Positions 46,340 to 55,637 are shown, numbered from the stretch's first letter. The stretch: 64,000 nucleotides of DNA from Pedobacter panaciterrae (GCF_013204795.1 NZ_JABMKW010000017.1:744001-808000), one strand, 5' to 3'. The notes: generated from the letters alone by a model not told the origin. Numbers and translations: made by a program.

Positions 46340-48832
46340 ATGATGAGATTTATCCTACTACTTTCCTTTTTTCTGTTCCTTTTTCAAGACACCTGTTTTT
46401 CTATTGAAATAGAGAACCGTGATATTAAGCATAATGTTAGTGTCAAAACAATTACAATCACTGTTCCTGATAAAAAAACATCAATTACAATTGATTATTC
46501 AAATGGCTGTGTAATTAAACAATTGAGTTTAAATGGGAAAAATACGCTTTCTCCGTCAGGGGTTTATACAGGAATCAGAACCAGTAATGCAACCTTTTCT
46601 TCGGCCGATGATAATAAGCATATCACGCTTACTAAAAACGCGAATGGGATAACGTTAAGTGGCATTAGCTATGGAAATGGCACAATTTCAGTGAAAGAAG
46701 TGTGGGATTTCAAATTGAATGGCAACAAGATAATTTGGGATATCACACGTGATTACAATAATGCTGCTAGTCTGGAAGATATGGCATTTCCTAAATGGAA
46801 TTTTACTGACCTATCTGTTTGGAAAGGGGGAATTATGGATAATGGTGGCATGGTTTGGTGTAAATACCTTAAACAGGTAAACGATACGTATGGCGTGCAT
46901 ACAGGCGGAGTAACTTTCTGGAATACCGAATCTGGAGATGCATTGCGTATTACAGCAAAAACTGATAAAGGCAAGGAGATTGCTTCAAAGTATTCGCATA
47001 GCGAGAAAAATGAGTTTACCTGTACGCAATTAGTAACAGATACACAACTGAAACAGCGATACGACTTAAGCAGGTTTGTGTCGGGCAAGGCCGATGTATT
47101 TGCTCCTTTTGAAGTTAAAAAAGGAAAACTTAAAGTAAGTTTTGAACTGCAATATGTGGATTATAACCGCGAATATTCAAGGGGAACCTTGGCGGGTATT
47201 GATGCCGTGGCAGTACGGGAACTGCTAAACACAACCGGGCGATATGGTGTAGTAGATAACAATATAATAGGTGCAAATGGCTGGTTAACGAATTGGAAAT
47301 GTTTGCATGAGCCTTTCTTTGCACAGATCGGGATGGCGGTAAATGACCCGAACTATACCAACAACATGTCGGCAACACTAGATCAGGAGCGGGACCAGGC
47401 CATGCTTGGTGATGGCCGTGTTTTATCGCGCTGGCACAATGCTGCTGGTGATGAGATACCGGGAACATATAATTCTAAGACCGGATATTATGAAGCAATG
47501 TGGGGCTATACAATAGACTCTCAAACAGGCTACGTGATTAATACCAGCGAGCAATTTGATTTAAACGGAAATGTTGATTGGTTGCGGTCTCATCAATTGA
47601 GTGTAGAAAAAGCCTTGGATTGGCTGATCAAACGCGATTCGAATAATAATGGGATTTTTGAGATGATGAATGATGGCATTGCCGATAAAAAAGCAAGCGA
47701 CTGGTTAGATATTGTGTGGGCAAGTTTTGAGAATTCTTTTGTAAATGCACAGATGTATGAAGCATTGACCCTATGGTCTAAATGCGAAAGGATATTGGGC
47801 AACCAGCAAAAATCAGATCACTATTTGGCCATAGCTTCGCGCCTAAAAACCGCTTTTAACAAGCCGGTTGAGAAAGGTGGATTTTGGTCGGCGGCTAAAC
47901 AGCAGTATGTATATTGGCGAGACAAAGATGGCTCTGTACATGGCGATAATCTGGTTACACCAGTAAATTTTGCGGCTATAGCGTTTGGTATATGCGATGA
48001 CCCAAAAAGAATAGCGTTGATCCTTGATCAGATAGAGTACAGGTCTAAAGCTGAGAATCTTTTTCACTGGCCATTGTGCTTTGATTCTTTTAAAAGAGAA
48101 GAGGTTAGTGAGGGCAACTGGCCTTTCCCAAAATATGAAAATGGTGATATATTTCCAACCTGGGGATACCTTGGTATAAGGGCTTATGCTAAATACGATA
48201 AGGCTATTGCACTTAAATACATCAATAACTTGCTGGACCAGTATAAAAAGGATGGGCTCTCTTCTCAGCGGTATAGCAGAACTACTCAACTTGGATTGGG
48301 TGATGATATTTTGGCTGGCATAAGTACAAGTATTACAGCTTTATACAGGGATATTTATGGAGTCAGGCCAAGATGGAACAGGATGGGATTGGAACCGAAT
48401 ATGAGTAGCACGCTAAATGGAACCAAATTCTCTTATACAAACCGCAACACAGTTTATAACCTGGAACTGAGCGTTAACAACTATTTAATGCGCACCAATG
48501 GTTTTTCAATAAAAAGCAAAGAGAGCTTTGGTGCAAATAAGGCAGGTAATATACTTACTTATTATCCGCACAATGACGATGTGATGTTGCTTCAGATTAA
48601 TTCCGCAAGCAATCGTAGCATAAACATGGAGATTAATTCATGGGATGCTAATGCATATTCATGGACCGTTACCTCGCCTGACAAATATCTATTTACAATC
48701 AAGGGGCTGGCTCCTGGCAAAAAGTATGAATTAGCTATAAATGGAGTTGCTAAGCATTTTACATCAAAAAATGACGGTAGCTTTTCAATAGAGCATACTT
48801 GCAAGTCGACCACTAAATTTGCGGTAAAATAA
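46340..48832 (+). CDS. Exported six-hairpin (alpha/alpha)6-barrel glycosidase
   Basis: 830 residues with a signal peptide (1-22). The N-terminal beta-sandwich (about 30-300) is followed by an (alpha/alpha)6-barrel: HQLSVEKALDWLIKRDSNNNGIFEMMNDGIADKKASDWLDIVW, NAQMYEALTLWSKCERILG, and GNWPFPKYENGDIFPTWGYLG, then a C-terminal beta-domain. The layout fits GH78/GH63/GH15-like enzymes, but the family and sugar are not fixed by eye; a rhamnosidase- or glucosidase-like role is possible. It is divergent from the three-gene glycosidase operon (145 bases). No SusC/SusD pair is near. Confidence 0.7.
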   Translation: MMRFILLLSFFLFLFQDTCFSIEIENRDIKHNVSVKTITITVPDKKTSITIDYSNGCVIKQLSLNGKNTLSPSGVYTGIRTSNATFSSADDNKHITLTKNANGITLSGISYGNGTISVKEVWDFKLNGNKIIWDITRDYNNAASLEDMAFPKWNFTDLSVWKGGIMDNGGMVWCKYLKQVNDTYGVHTGGVTFWNTESGDALRITAKTDKGKEIASKYSHSEKNEFTCTQLVTDTQLKQRYDLSRFVSGKADVFAPFEVKKGKLKVSFELQYVDYNREYSRGTLAGIDAVAVRELLNTTGRYGVVDNNIIGANGWLTNWKCLHEPFFAQIGMAVNDPNYTNNMSATLDQERDQAMLGDGRVLSRWHNAAGDEIPGTYNSKTGYYEAMWGYTIDSQTGYVINTSEQFDLNGNVDWLRSHQLSVEKALDWLIKRDSNNNGIFEMMNDGIADKKASDWLDIVWASFENSFVNAQMYEALTLWSKCERILGNQQKSDHYLAIASRLKTAFNKPVEKGGFWSAAKQQYVYWRDKDGSVHGDNLVTPVNFAAIAFGICDDPKRIALILDQIEYRSKAENLFHWPLCFDSFKREEVSEGNWPFPKYENGDIFPTWGYLGIRAYAKYDKAIALKYINNLLDQYKKDGLSSQRYSRTTQLGLGDDILAGISTSITALYRDIYGVRPRWNRMGLEPNMSSTLNGTKFSYTNRNTVYNLELSVNNYLMRTNGFSIKSKESFGANKAGNILTYYPHNDDVMLLQINSASNRSINMEINSWDANAYSWTVTSPDKYLFTIKGLAPGKKYELAINGVAKHFTSKNDGSFSIEHTCKSTTKFAVK

Positions 48833-48990
48833 CCTTACATATGTAACAGCATTAAAGTAAAAATACTGGTTTTCAGTGATTGACCAGACAGATCTCACTG
48901 ATTAAATTTAATTTCTAAAACTTTAGAGCGTAAAAATCCAAATAAATATTACTGGTTTTTACAATTTTCGTTTAAGTCAAGAGTTAAATT

Positions 48991-50934
48991 ATGAGTAAAA
49001 CTACTGACCAGTTTAGTGAATATGTGAACACGCTTTTCCTAGAAAATGCGACGAAAGAAGCGCTTACTTCTCCGGATTTATATCATTCGCATAGCTTTTA
49101 TCTTAACTTAATTCCCCTTCTTACAGAGAATGGGAAAAATGATATTAATATACCGGCAGCCAAACTTGAAAAATTAGGCATCGCCAGCTACCTTTATTTT
49201 AGGGCACTATTGGTTTATGACCATATGACTGATAGCCAGACGGAAGCGACAGAGAAGAAAACAAATCTTTATCTTTTTTTTAGTTTTTTCGAGAGATCAG
49301 CAGCAGAGCTGGGGAGGCTGTACGAGAATAGCAATCCGTTCTGGCAGTACTTTGAAGCCTGCAAACTAGAGTACTTCAGCACCACCTTGTTAGAAAAACA
49401 ATGGTCACAAAAAAGACCCGCAATTACTGAAGTAGTATTTAAAAAAATTGCTTCCGGTAAGTCTGCAGTATGTAATGCCATTGTTTATGCATTGAATGGA
49501 TTGATGCCTAAGGATTTTCAGCATACTCCTGATTGGTTAGAATGTCTGCAGCACTTGCATATCGGATTTCAATATCTTGATGATCTCGACGATTTTAAAA
49601 AAGACGGAATAGAACAACAATGGACATATACCCACAGCCAGGTTGAGGAAGCAATTAAAGAACAAGGGCATGATCTATCGGCGGTTTCAAGTGACGCTAA
49701 ATACCGCTATCTCTTTCTTTCAGGCATAGCTGTAAGAAATTTAGAGAATGCCATTGACCATTTTCGGCTTGCAAAAACAATAGCTGCAAAAACACAGCTT
49801 CACAGGCTTGTGACATTTATCACAAGCAAAGAAGAAAGATGCCGTAACCAGATACGGGAGATAAGTCTGCTTATTGAGAAAACAAAGGACAAGGCCAAAA
49901 AAAGCACCGATCATTTACAGGCCAGAACAATACAGCACTCAACCACTGCAGGAATAGATTTTATGGCGGGCTCCTTACAGGAGGATGGTTACTGGCGCGA
50001 TTTTCTGACCTCGGCCGGCTTTGGCAGAGATTGGATTACAGCTTATGTTGTTCTGCAGCTTTCGGATATACCCGGGAACGAAGCATTGATAGCAAAAGCA
50101 TCAGAACAATTACTTTCCCGAACCGGAGCGGCGTATAATGAAAATATCATCGCTGACGCGGACTCTATTAATTTTTTTATATGGATGCAAAATAACAGGG
50201 GGGTTAATGTACCGGAGGCGACCGTGGTTAACTGGCGCTCGTTTATGCATAGTAATGGTGGGTGGGCGACTTATAACAATGAATTATCGCTGCGGGAAAA
50301 GCTCGGTTTAGACAAAGGTGTAAGCGTTGCAGGTTGGTTAATGCCTCATAACTGTGTGTCGGCTGTAGCTGCCTGTGTATTATCTTTTATGGAAATCAAT
50401 GAGGCTTATGACGATACAATTGGTTATTTACTCAAACAACAACACGATGAAGGATATATTTCATCGTACTGGTGGACAAGTCCAATCTATGCCACCTCAT
50501 TTAGCCTAATGGCACTTAGTAAGACAAAGAAACATGCAGATGCTGCGGCAAGGATGGCATGCTGGTTAAGTAATATACAAAACTCAGATGGTTGCTGGTA
50601 TAATCCTGCCGTAAATGAGCCCAGTGCATTGTATACCGCGCTAGCCATGAAAGCACTACTACAATTCAACGATAAGCACTATACAGAAGAGATACAGAAA
50701 GGTGCAGAATGGCTTTTAAGAAACCAAACCGGCGACGGTAGCTGGCCCACCAACCGGGTATTGTTACTTCCGGCAACAAATGTTATCCAGTTAGAAACTG
50801 TTGAGCAATGGCGTAAAAGCTCATTTGGCGTGAATGTAATAATAGACGATCATAATCGTGTTTTCACTACGGCTACAGTATTAAATACGTTGCATTTGTA
50901 CGAACAAAAATATTCCCTGATCCATGCTAGTTAA
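48991..50934 (+). CDS. Fused prenyl-synthase-like and terpene-cyclase-like protein
   Basis: 647 residues, no signal peptide. Residues about 20-290 resemble an isoprenyl-diphosphate-synthase alpha domain: a degenerate first Asp motif LVYDHMTD (Asp77, Asp81), SGKSAVCNAIVYAL, and a good second motif GFQYLDDLDDFKKD (Asp197, 198, 201). Residues about 310-640 look like a squalene-cyclase-type alpha-toroid with QW-like repeats (QEDGYW 330-335; NGGW 422-425; NSDGCW 531-536; NQTGDGSW 578-585). The segment IADADSINFFIW (387-398) resembles the DxDD acid motif of class II cyclases. The role is not known: a terpene cyclase, or a prenyl/cyclase-type maturase acting on the peptide at 52166. It overlaps the M50 gene by 11 bases. 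Confidence 0.7.
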   Translation: MSKTTDQFSEYVNTLFLENATKEALTSPDLYHSHSFYLNLIPLLTENGKNDINIPAAKLEKLGIASYLYFRALLVYDHMTDSQTEATEKKTNLYLFFSFFERSAAELGRLYENSNPFWQYFEACKLEYFSTTLLEKQWSQKRPAITEVVFKKIASGKSAVCNAIVYALNGLMPKDFQHTPDWLECLQHLHIGFQYLDDLDDFKKDGIEQQWTYTHSQVEEAIKEQGHDLSAVSSDAKYRYLFLSGIAVRNLENAIDHFRLAKTIAAKTQLHRLVTFITSKEERCRNQIREISLLIEKTKDKAKKSTDHLQARTIQHSTTAGIDFMAGSLQEDGYWRDFLTSAGFGRDWITAYVVLQLSDIPGNEALIAKASEQLLSRTGAAYNENIIADADSINFFIWMQNNRGVNVPEATVVNWRSFMHSNGGWATYNNELSLREKLGLDKGVSVAGWLMPHNCVSAVAACVLSFMEINEAYDDTIGYLLKQQHDEGYISSYWWTSPIYATSFSLMALSKTKKHADAAARMACWLSNIQNSDGCWYNPAVNEPSALYTALAMKALLQFNDKHYTEEIQKGAEWLLRNQTGDGSWPTNRVLLLPATNVIQLETVEQWRKSSFGVNVIIDDHNRVFTTATVLNTLHLYEQKYSLIHAS

Positions 50935-52120
50935 AGACCTCTCTCTTTCAGAAACAGACAATAGCCGATGGGTATTAAAAACCATGGATGGCCGCCATAT
51001 GCTGCTTAATCAGGCAAGCGCGACGCTAGTGCAGCTACTTCAGAAACATCATGATTATGAAGCAGCTGTACAGGCCTTTAACCTGCATTTTAATACAGAC
51101 CTGAGTACCGAAACATTTCGTCAGCTTACAAAGGAAAAGCTGTCTGGCCTTCAAATACTAACAGAAGAAGAAAATGGTAAGGTTCAGAAAAAAGGGAAAT
51201 ACCTGCATCTGCAAGTGCCATTTTTTTCACCTTCGGTAGCAGGAGCTTTGTCGGCCCCCTTTCGTTTCCTGTATTCACCACGTTTATTTTTCGTGTTGAT
51301 CAGTATACTTGCGGGAGTAATTGCCTGGATATTGATTAGTTATCCGTCGCAGCAGGCCTTCGAATGGACAAATGTCAACCTGTTACTTCTCGCCTGTTTG
51401 GTTTATCCTTCGGTGCTTATACACGAACTTGGGCACATCGCGGCCTCTCGTGCAGCGGGCGTGGAACATGGGGAGGTCGGTTTTGCCTTTTATCTTATTT
51501 TTCCTGTGTTGTATTCAGATGTAACCAACATTTGGCAGGTGCCTAAAAAGCGTCGTATTATAGTAAATCTGGCGGGTGCAACCAATGAACTCCTTTATGC
51601 TGTTTGTCTGTTTCTGATTTTTTATTTTACAGGCAACAAAACCCTGCTAACCGCCTTTTATCTCATCAATCTGAAAATATTGTTCGAACTGAATCCTTTT
51701 GTGCGTATGGATGGTTACTGGGTATTTTCAGATATTACCAATACACCAAATCTGCTGCCAAAGGCAAACAAACTGGTGAAGGACGTTTTCGGAGCAGTTT
51801 TCTCACGCAGCAAACATCTGCCGGCTGCGTTTAGCCGAACAGATAAATGGCTAATTATTTACGGTATGGCTAACACTGCTTTTATTCTGATTTATATGGG
51901 ATTTATGCTTGTAAGCCACTTTGATAGTATAATTCATTTTCCGGCTATCCTGTTAGATCTGTTTATGAAAATGATAAGAATGGAACTTTCATTCAACAAC
52001 TTGAAAAGTGAATATCTTTTTGTATTTATTTTTTATTGGTTAGTGGGGAGGATGTTATACCATTTTATTTTAAAAAACTCGCGGGTTACGTCAGCAAAGC
52101 TAGGCCGGGTGGCTTACTGA
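50924..52120 (+). CDS. M50 membrane metallopeptidase with PqqD-like domain
   Basis: 398 residues. The N-terminus (about 14-80) reads like a PqqD/RRE winged-helix domain (WVLKTMDGRHMLLNQASATLVQLLQ), which binds leader peptides in RiPP systems. About six membrane helices follow. Metal ligands are in HELGH (His167, Glu168, His171) and Asp263 in LNPFVRMDGYW, the zinc-metalloprotease form seen in YydH-like enzymes. It overlaps the upstream gene by 11 bases (translational coupling) and precedes the small peptide gene by 45 bases. It probably cleaves the leader during export. Confidence 0.8.
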   Translation: MLVKDLSLSETDNSRWVLKTMDGRHMLLNQASATLVQLLQKHHDYEAAVQAFNLHFNTDLSTETFRQLTKEKLSGLQILTEEENGKVQKKGKYLHLQVPFFSPSVAGALSAPFRFLYSPRLFFVLISILAGVIAWILISYPSQQAFEWTNVNLLLLACLVYPSVLIHELGHIAASRAAGVEHGEVGFAFYLIFPVLYSDVTNIWQVPKKRRIIVNLAGATNELLYAVCLFLIFYFTGNKTLLTAFYLINLKILFELNPFVRMDGYWVFSDITNTPNLLPKANKLVKDVFGAVFSRSKHLPAAFSRTDKWLIIYGMANTAFILIYMGFMLVSHFDSIIHFPAILLDLFMKMIRMELSFNNLKSEYLFVFIFYWLVGRMLYHFILKNSRVTSAKLGRVAY

Positions 52121-52165
52121 TGTCTATCTAATTTCATCCGGTTTACCTATTAATTATTTACTATT

Positions 52166-52324
52166 ATGAAAAATTCAACCGAAGAATTACAGAGCTATCA
52201 GCCAGAGTTGGTTAAAATGTTCGAAGTAGAAGAGCTTGAAGAGAGAATGGAGTTTGCAGCGTGGAGTCTTTCTGCTAAAGCGAGCAATGACGGCTGGGAA
52301 GCGAGTGCTACCGTTACCCTTTAG
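52166..52324 (+). CDS. Small acidic peptide, candidate RiPP precursor
   Basis: 52 residues. The N-terminal 33 residues are Glu-rich and helical in pattern (ELQSYQPELVKMF, EVEELEERMEF), as in leader peptides. The last 19 or so are Ser/Thr/Ala-rich with one Trp (SLSAKASNDGWEASATVTL); a second Trp (33) lies just before. There is no Cys, no signal peptide, no double-Gly site. It is followed 16 bases later by a strong terminator, and preceded by the M50/PqqD-like gene. Coding is likely, from the clean frame, position and leader/core bias. The modification and product are not known. Confidence 0.68.
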   Translation: MKNSTEELQSYQPELVKMFEVEELEERMEFAAWSLSAKASNDGWEASATVTL

Positions 52325-52340
52325 AGGCTAACAACCTACA

Positions 52341-52382
52341 ATAGGAGCATGGTATTGCGCAATACCATTGCTCCTATTTTTA
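52341..52382 (+). terminator. Strong rho-independent terminator after the small peptide gene
   Basis: Stem of 16 bp with one bulged T (52341-52356 with 52361-52377), loop GCGC, then TTTTTATTTC. It ends the terpene-cyclase/M50/peptide transcript and covers the region just upstream of the ATG at 52401, so that gene needs read-through or its own promoter. Confidence 0.85.
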
Positions 52383-52400
52383 TTTCTTATTTTTATCTCT

Positions 52401-53609
52401 ATGCGATTTTATCAGATTCTTATTCTTTATTGCCTTAGTTTTATTTTTTGTACGCCAGCACTTTTTGCCCAGGCAAATCAAGGCATTAAACTGCATGGAA
52501 CTGTTGCAGATTCAACTAATAAACAGCCCTTGCCCAATGCAAGCATTTACAATGAACAGGCTCAAAATACTACCATAAGTAATGATGAAGGCGGTTTTGA
52601 GATTTATGCAGATGCCCTTCCTGTTACATTAAACATATCTTACGTTGGTTATCAAACACAAAAAATTACGGTGACAGATCCCACGCAACAGTTATCGATA
52701 GTGCTTAGCCCTGCATCCATCAGCCTTGACACGGTGTTGGTTGGCAGAGACAATGCAGTCCAGCTGATCAGGAAAGCATTTGAAAAGGTGTATGCCCATG
52801 CTACCAGGAAGTATTACGGCAAAGGATACATCAGACAGTTCACTAAGGAGGGTGATACCTACACCGGCATGCAGGAAGCTATATTTAACGGCCAATGGCA
52901 GAGTTTTGCCATGACTGGCTGGCAACCGTTACAAACAAGGTATGCTAATCTGGAGAAAAGTATGATCAGCTTTACAAACTTTAGCTTCTTTAGCTTTATG
53001 TCTACGGGATATTTACCAAGTAATGTGGTACGAAAACCAGTAACGAAAAGACCGGATTCTCTATATGATTGCCGTATCAGCCAATATATAACAGGAAGTA
53101 ATATGCATGAAATTGCTGTGATTATGTGCACGCCTAAAACTAACAAGACAGATAATATGTTCGTTGGAAAGATATTCATTGATACTGAAAATTACGACGT
53201 ATTGAAACTTGACGGGAAGATCGTTAACTTTTCATTTGACCTGAGTGGTCCACTAAAATTAAAAGACACAGAAGTAAATACTATAGTGAACTTTAAAAAG
53301 ACTGCAGATGGTGCTACTGTTCTTGATTTTGCTGATATTAAATTCACCAGCAAAGCTGCATTTGGTTTTGTGACGGCTAAGAAATTGTTTTATGATGCAA
53401 AGATCTTAATGTACGATTATGATGATACGCTTTCGAAAGAGAAATACATGACTATCACACCAAAGACCGACGATGTGGGGTTGATGAAGAACATTCCATA
53501 CAACAGTGAGAAATGGGATGGTAATACTATGATCTCACATACTCCACTGGAAAACGAGATTATACGTTCTTTTGAACGTCGTAAACTAATTAGTAATTAC
53601 CTTCGCTGA
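52401..53609 (+). CDS. Exported carboxypeptidase-regulatory-like domain protein
   Basis: 402 residues from the ATG at 52401; the open frame starts upstream at a TTG (52368) inside the terminator, which I reject. Signal peptide 1-24 (ALFAQ). An N-terminal CarboxypepD_reg-like domain (IKLHGTVADSTNKQPLPNASIYNE, ISYVGYQTQKITV) is the usual plug-side domain of Bacteroidota outer-membrane proteins. The rest is beta-rich, ending WDGNTMISHTPLENEIIRSFERR. No TonB barrel is present. It may be an envelope protein of the cluster upstream or an independent gene. Confidence 0.72.
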   Translation: MRFYQILILYCLSFIFCTPALFAQANQGIKLHGTVADSTNKQPLPNASIYNEQAQNTTISNDEGGFEIYADALPVTLNISYVGYQTQKITVTDPTQQLSIVLSPASISLDTVLVGRDNAVQLIRKAFEKVYAHATRKYYGKGYIRQFTKEGDTYTGMQEAIFNGQWQSFAMTGWQPLQTRYANLEKSMISFTNFSFFSFMSTGYLPSNVVRKPVTKRPDSLYDCRISQYITGSNMHEIAVIMCTPKTNKTDNMFVGKIFIDTENYDVLKLDGKIVNFSFDLSGPLKLKDTEVNTIVNFKKTADGATVLDFADIKFTSKAAFGFVTAKKLFYDAKILMYDYDDTLSKEKYMTITPKTDDVGLMKNIPYNSEKWDGNTMISHTPLENEIIRSFERRKLISNYLR

Positions 53610-53668
53610 TCGTGCCAGATTAATCTCTCTATTGTACACAAGTCATTTTTATACCTTATTTTTGCCAG

Positions 53669-54814
53669 ATGTCCGGCATTTATATCCATATTCCTTTTTG
53701 TAAGAAAGCCTGTAGTTATTGCGACTTTCATTTCAGCACCTCTTTAAAATACATTGATGAGATGACTGATGCCATATGCGAGGAAATTATTCGAAAAAAA
53801 TCCAGGATAACAGATCAGGTCGGCACTATTTATTTTGGGGGTGGAACACCATCAGTACTTCCATCAAAAGGTTTTGAAAAAATATTTAATACCATAACTA
53901 AACATTTCTCTGTTTCATCGGATGCTGAGATCACTATTGAGACTAACCCTGATGATCTTGATGCAAAAAAGATCAGCGAATTAAGGCAGTTACCCGTAAA
54001 TAGATTTAGCATAGGAATACAATCTTTTTTTGATGAGGATCTGATATGGATGAACAGGGCCCATAATGCAGGCGAAGCTGAAACCTGCATAAAACGCAGT
54101 CAGGATGCAGGATTTGAAAACCTGAGCATCGACCTTATTTATGGCTATCCTTTACTAACAGACAACAAATGGCTAAGCAATATTAATAAAGCTATTGAAT
54201 TCCAAACACCACATATTTCGGCATATTCATTAACTGTTGAGCCACGCACTGCACTTGCAAGTGCAATAAAAAAAGGCAAACAAACGCCTGTTAATGATGA
54301 ACAGAGTGCTTCTCAATTTATTACACTTATTGACAAACTAAAAGAAGGTGGTTTTGAGCATTATGAGATTTCGAACTTCAGCAAACCAGACAAGTACGCC
54401 GTTCATAACACCAATTACTGGCGCGGGATTCCTTATTTGGGGATAGGCCCATCTGCTCATGGTTTTAGCGGTAAAACACGATATCTTAATATCGCAAATA
54501 ATACAGCTTACTTAAGCGAATTGCAAGCTGGAAAACTCGCCGAAACGATTGAAGAGCTTAGTCTTTACGATAGGTTTAATGAATATATTATGACCTCATT
54601 AAGGACAATGTGGGGTACAAGTTTAACTAAAATTGAGTCTGATTTTGGCAAGGTGTTCTTAACGGACACTATTAAAAATATAAAGCCTTTTATAGAAAAG
54701 AAGTGGTTAGAAAATCAGAGTGACCATCTTGTTTTAACGTTAGATGGGAAATTGTTTGCAGATCATATCGCATCTGAATTGTTTATAACAGAAGATGATC
54801 ACCTTAAATATTAA
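53669..54814 (+). CDS. hemW: Radical SAM HemW-type protein
   Basis: HemW-family: a haem chaperone rather than a true coproporphyrinogen oxidase. The radical SAM cysteines are Cys11, Cys15, Cys18 in YIHIPFCKKACSYCDFHF, followed by TIYFGGGTPSVL and HYEISNFSKPDKYAVHNTNYW. 381 residues, normal. The cysteine motif of CxxxCxxC and FHF fits HemW. It precedes the SDR gene by 3 bases. Confidence 0.92.
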   Translation: MSGIYIHIPFCKKACSYCDFHFSTSLKYIDEMTDAICEEIIRKKSRITDQVGTIYFGGGTPSVLPSKGFEKIFNTITKHFSVSSDAEITIETNPDDLDAKKISELRQLPVNRFSIGIQSFFDEDLIWMNRAHNAGEAETCIKRSQDAGFENLSIDLIYGYPLLTDNKWLSNINKAIEFQTPHISAYSLTVEPRTALASAIKKGKQTPVNDEQSASQFITLIDKLKEGGFEHYEISNFSKPDKYAVHNTNYWRGIPYLGIGPSAHGFSGKTRYLNIANNTAYLSELQAGKLAETIEELSLYDRFNEYIMTSLRTMWGTSLTKIESDFGKVFLTDTIKNIKPFIEKKWLENQSDHLVLTLDGKLFADHIASELFITEDDHLKY

Positions 54815-54817
54815 GTA

Positions 54818-55603
54818 ATGAATAGTAAAGTTGTTTGGATTACCGGCGCATCCTCTGGAATTGGCGAAGCTTTGGTTTATGAATATAATAAAGCAGGCGC
54901 AAGATTGATCATATCCTCACGCAATCGTGATGAGTTATTTCGGGTTAAAACGAACTGCAAGAATCCGGTAAACATTCATGTATTGTCCTTAGATCTTGAA
55001 AATACAGCCACCCTAAGCGGAAAAGCCGAAGAGGCTATTCGTATTTATGGTCATATCGACATTCTGATCAATAGCGGTGGAATTAGTCAGCGTGGATTGG
55101 CTCTGGAAACCGACCTCGAAACTGAACAACGTTTAATGAATGTTAACTTTTGGGGAACAACCATCCTAAGCAAAGCAGTGCTGCTTAATATGATTGCAAA
55201 TGGAGGTGGGAATATTGTTTGCATAAGCAGCCTGGTTGGAAAGTTTGGCACAAAGATGCGCTCTGCTTATTCAGCATCGAAACACGCATTGCATGGATAC
55301 TTTGATTCACTTCGGTCTGAAGTGTATGACAAAAAGATAAACATTACAATTATCTGTCCTGGTTTTATTAAAACGAATGTTACGCTTAATGCATTAACGG
55401 CAAATGGTACACCGCAGGGCACCATGGATGCTGCACAGGAAAATGGTATGTTAGCGGAAGATTGTGCCAGGAAGATCGTTCAGGCAGTAAAACTAAATAA
55501 GGAGGAAGTGTACATTGGGGGTAAAGAAGTGAAGGGAGTTTTGTTTAAAAGATTGTTCCCTTTAAGATTCTCTAAATACCTTAGAACTGCGAAAGTCACC
55601 TAA
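54818..55603 (+). CDS. Short-chain dehydrogenase/reductase
   Basis: 261 residues with a Rossmann fold: TGASSGIGEALVYEY (NAD(P) site), DILINSGG (NNAG-equivalent), CISSLVGKFGTKMRSAYSASKHALHG, with catalytic Tyr/Lys in YSASK. An ICPGFIKTNVT loop follows. It resembles DHRS7-type or steroid dehydrogenase-type SDRs. The substrate is unknown. It starts 3 bases after hemW, and ends before a bidirectional terminator. Confidence 0.9.
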   Translation: MNSKVVWITGASSGIGEALVYEYNKAGARLIISSRNRDELFRVKTNCKNPVNIHVLSLDLENTATLSGKAEEAIRIYGHIDILINSGGISQRGLALETDLETEQRLMNVNFWGTTILSKAVLLNMIANGGGNIVCISSLVGKFGTKMRSAYSASKHALHGYFDSLRSEVYDKKINITIICPGFIKTNVTLNALTANGTPQGTMDAAQENGMLAEDCARKIVQAVKLNKEEVYIGGKEVKGVLFKRLFPLRFSKYLRTAKVT

Positions 55604-55637
55604 CACTTCACCAGCAATCTGCAAGATGATAAAAATT

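Noticed and set aside
47843..48289. 148-codon minus-strand open frame
   Set aside because: It is a shadow of the six-hairpin glycosidase on the other strand.
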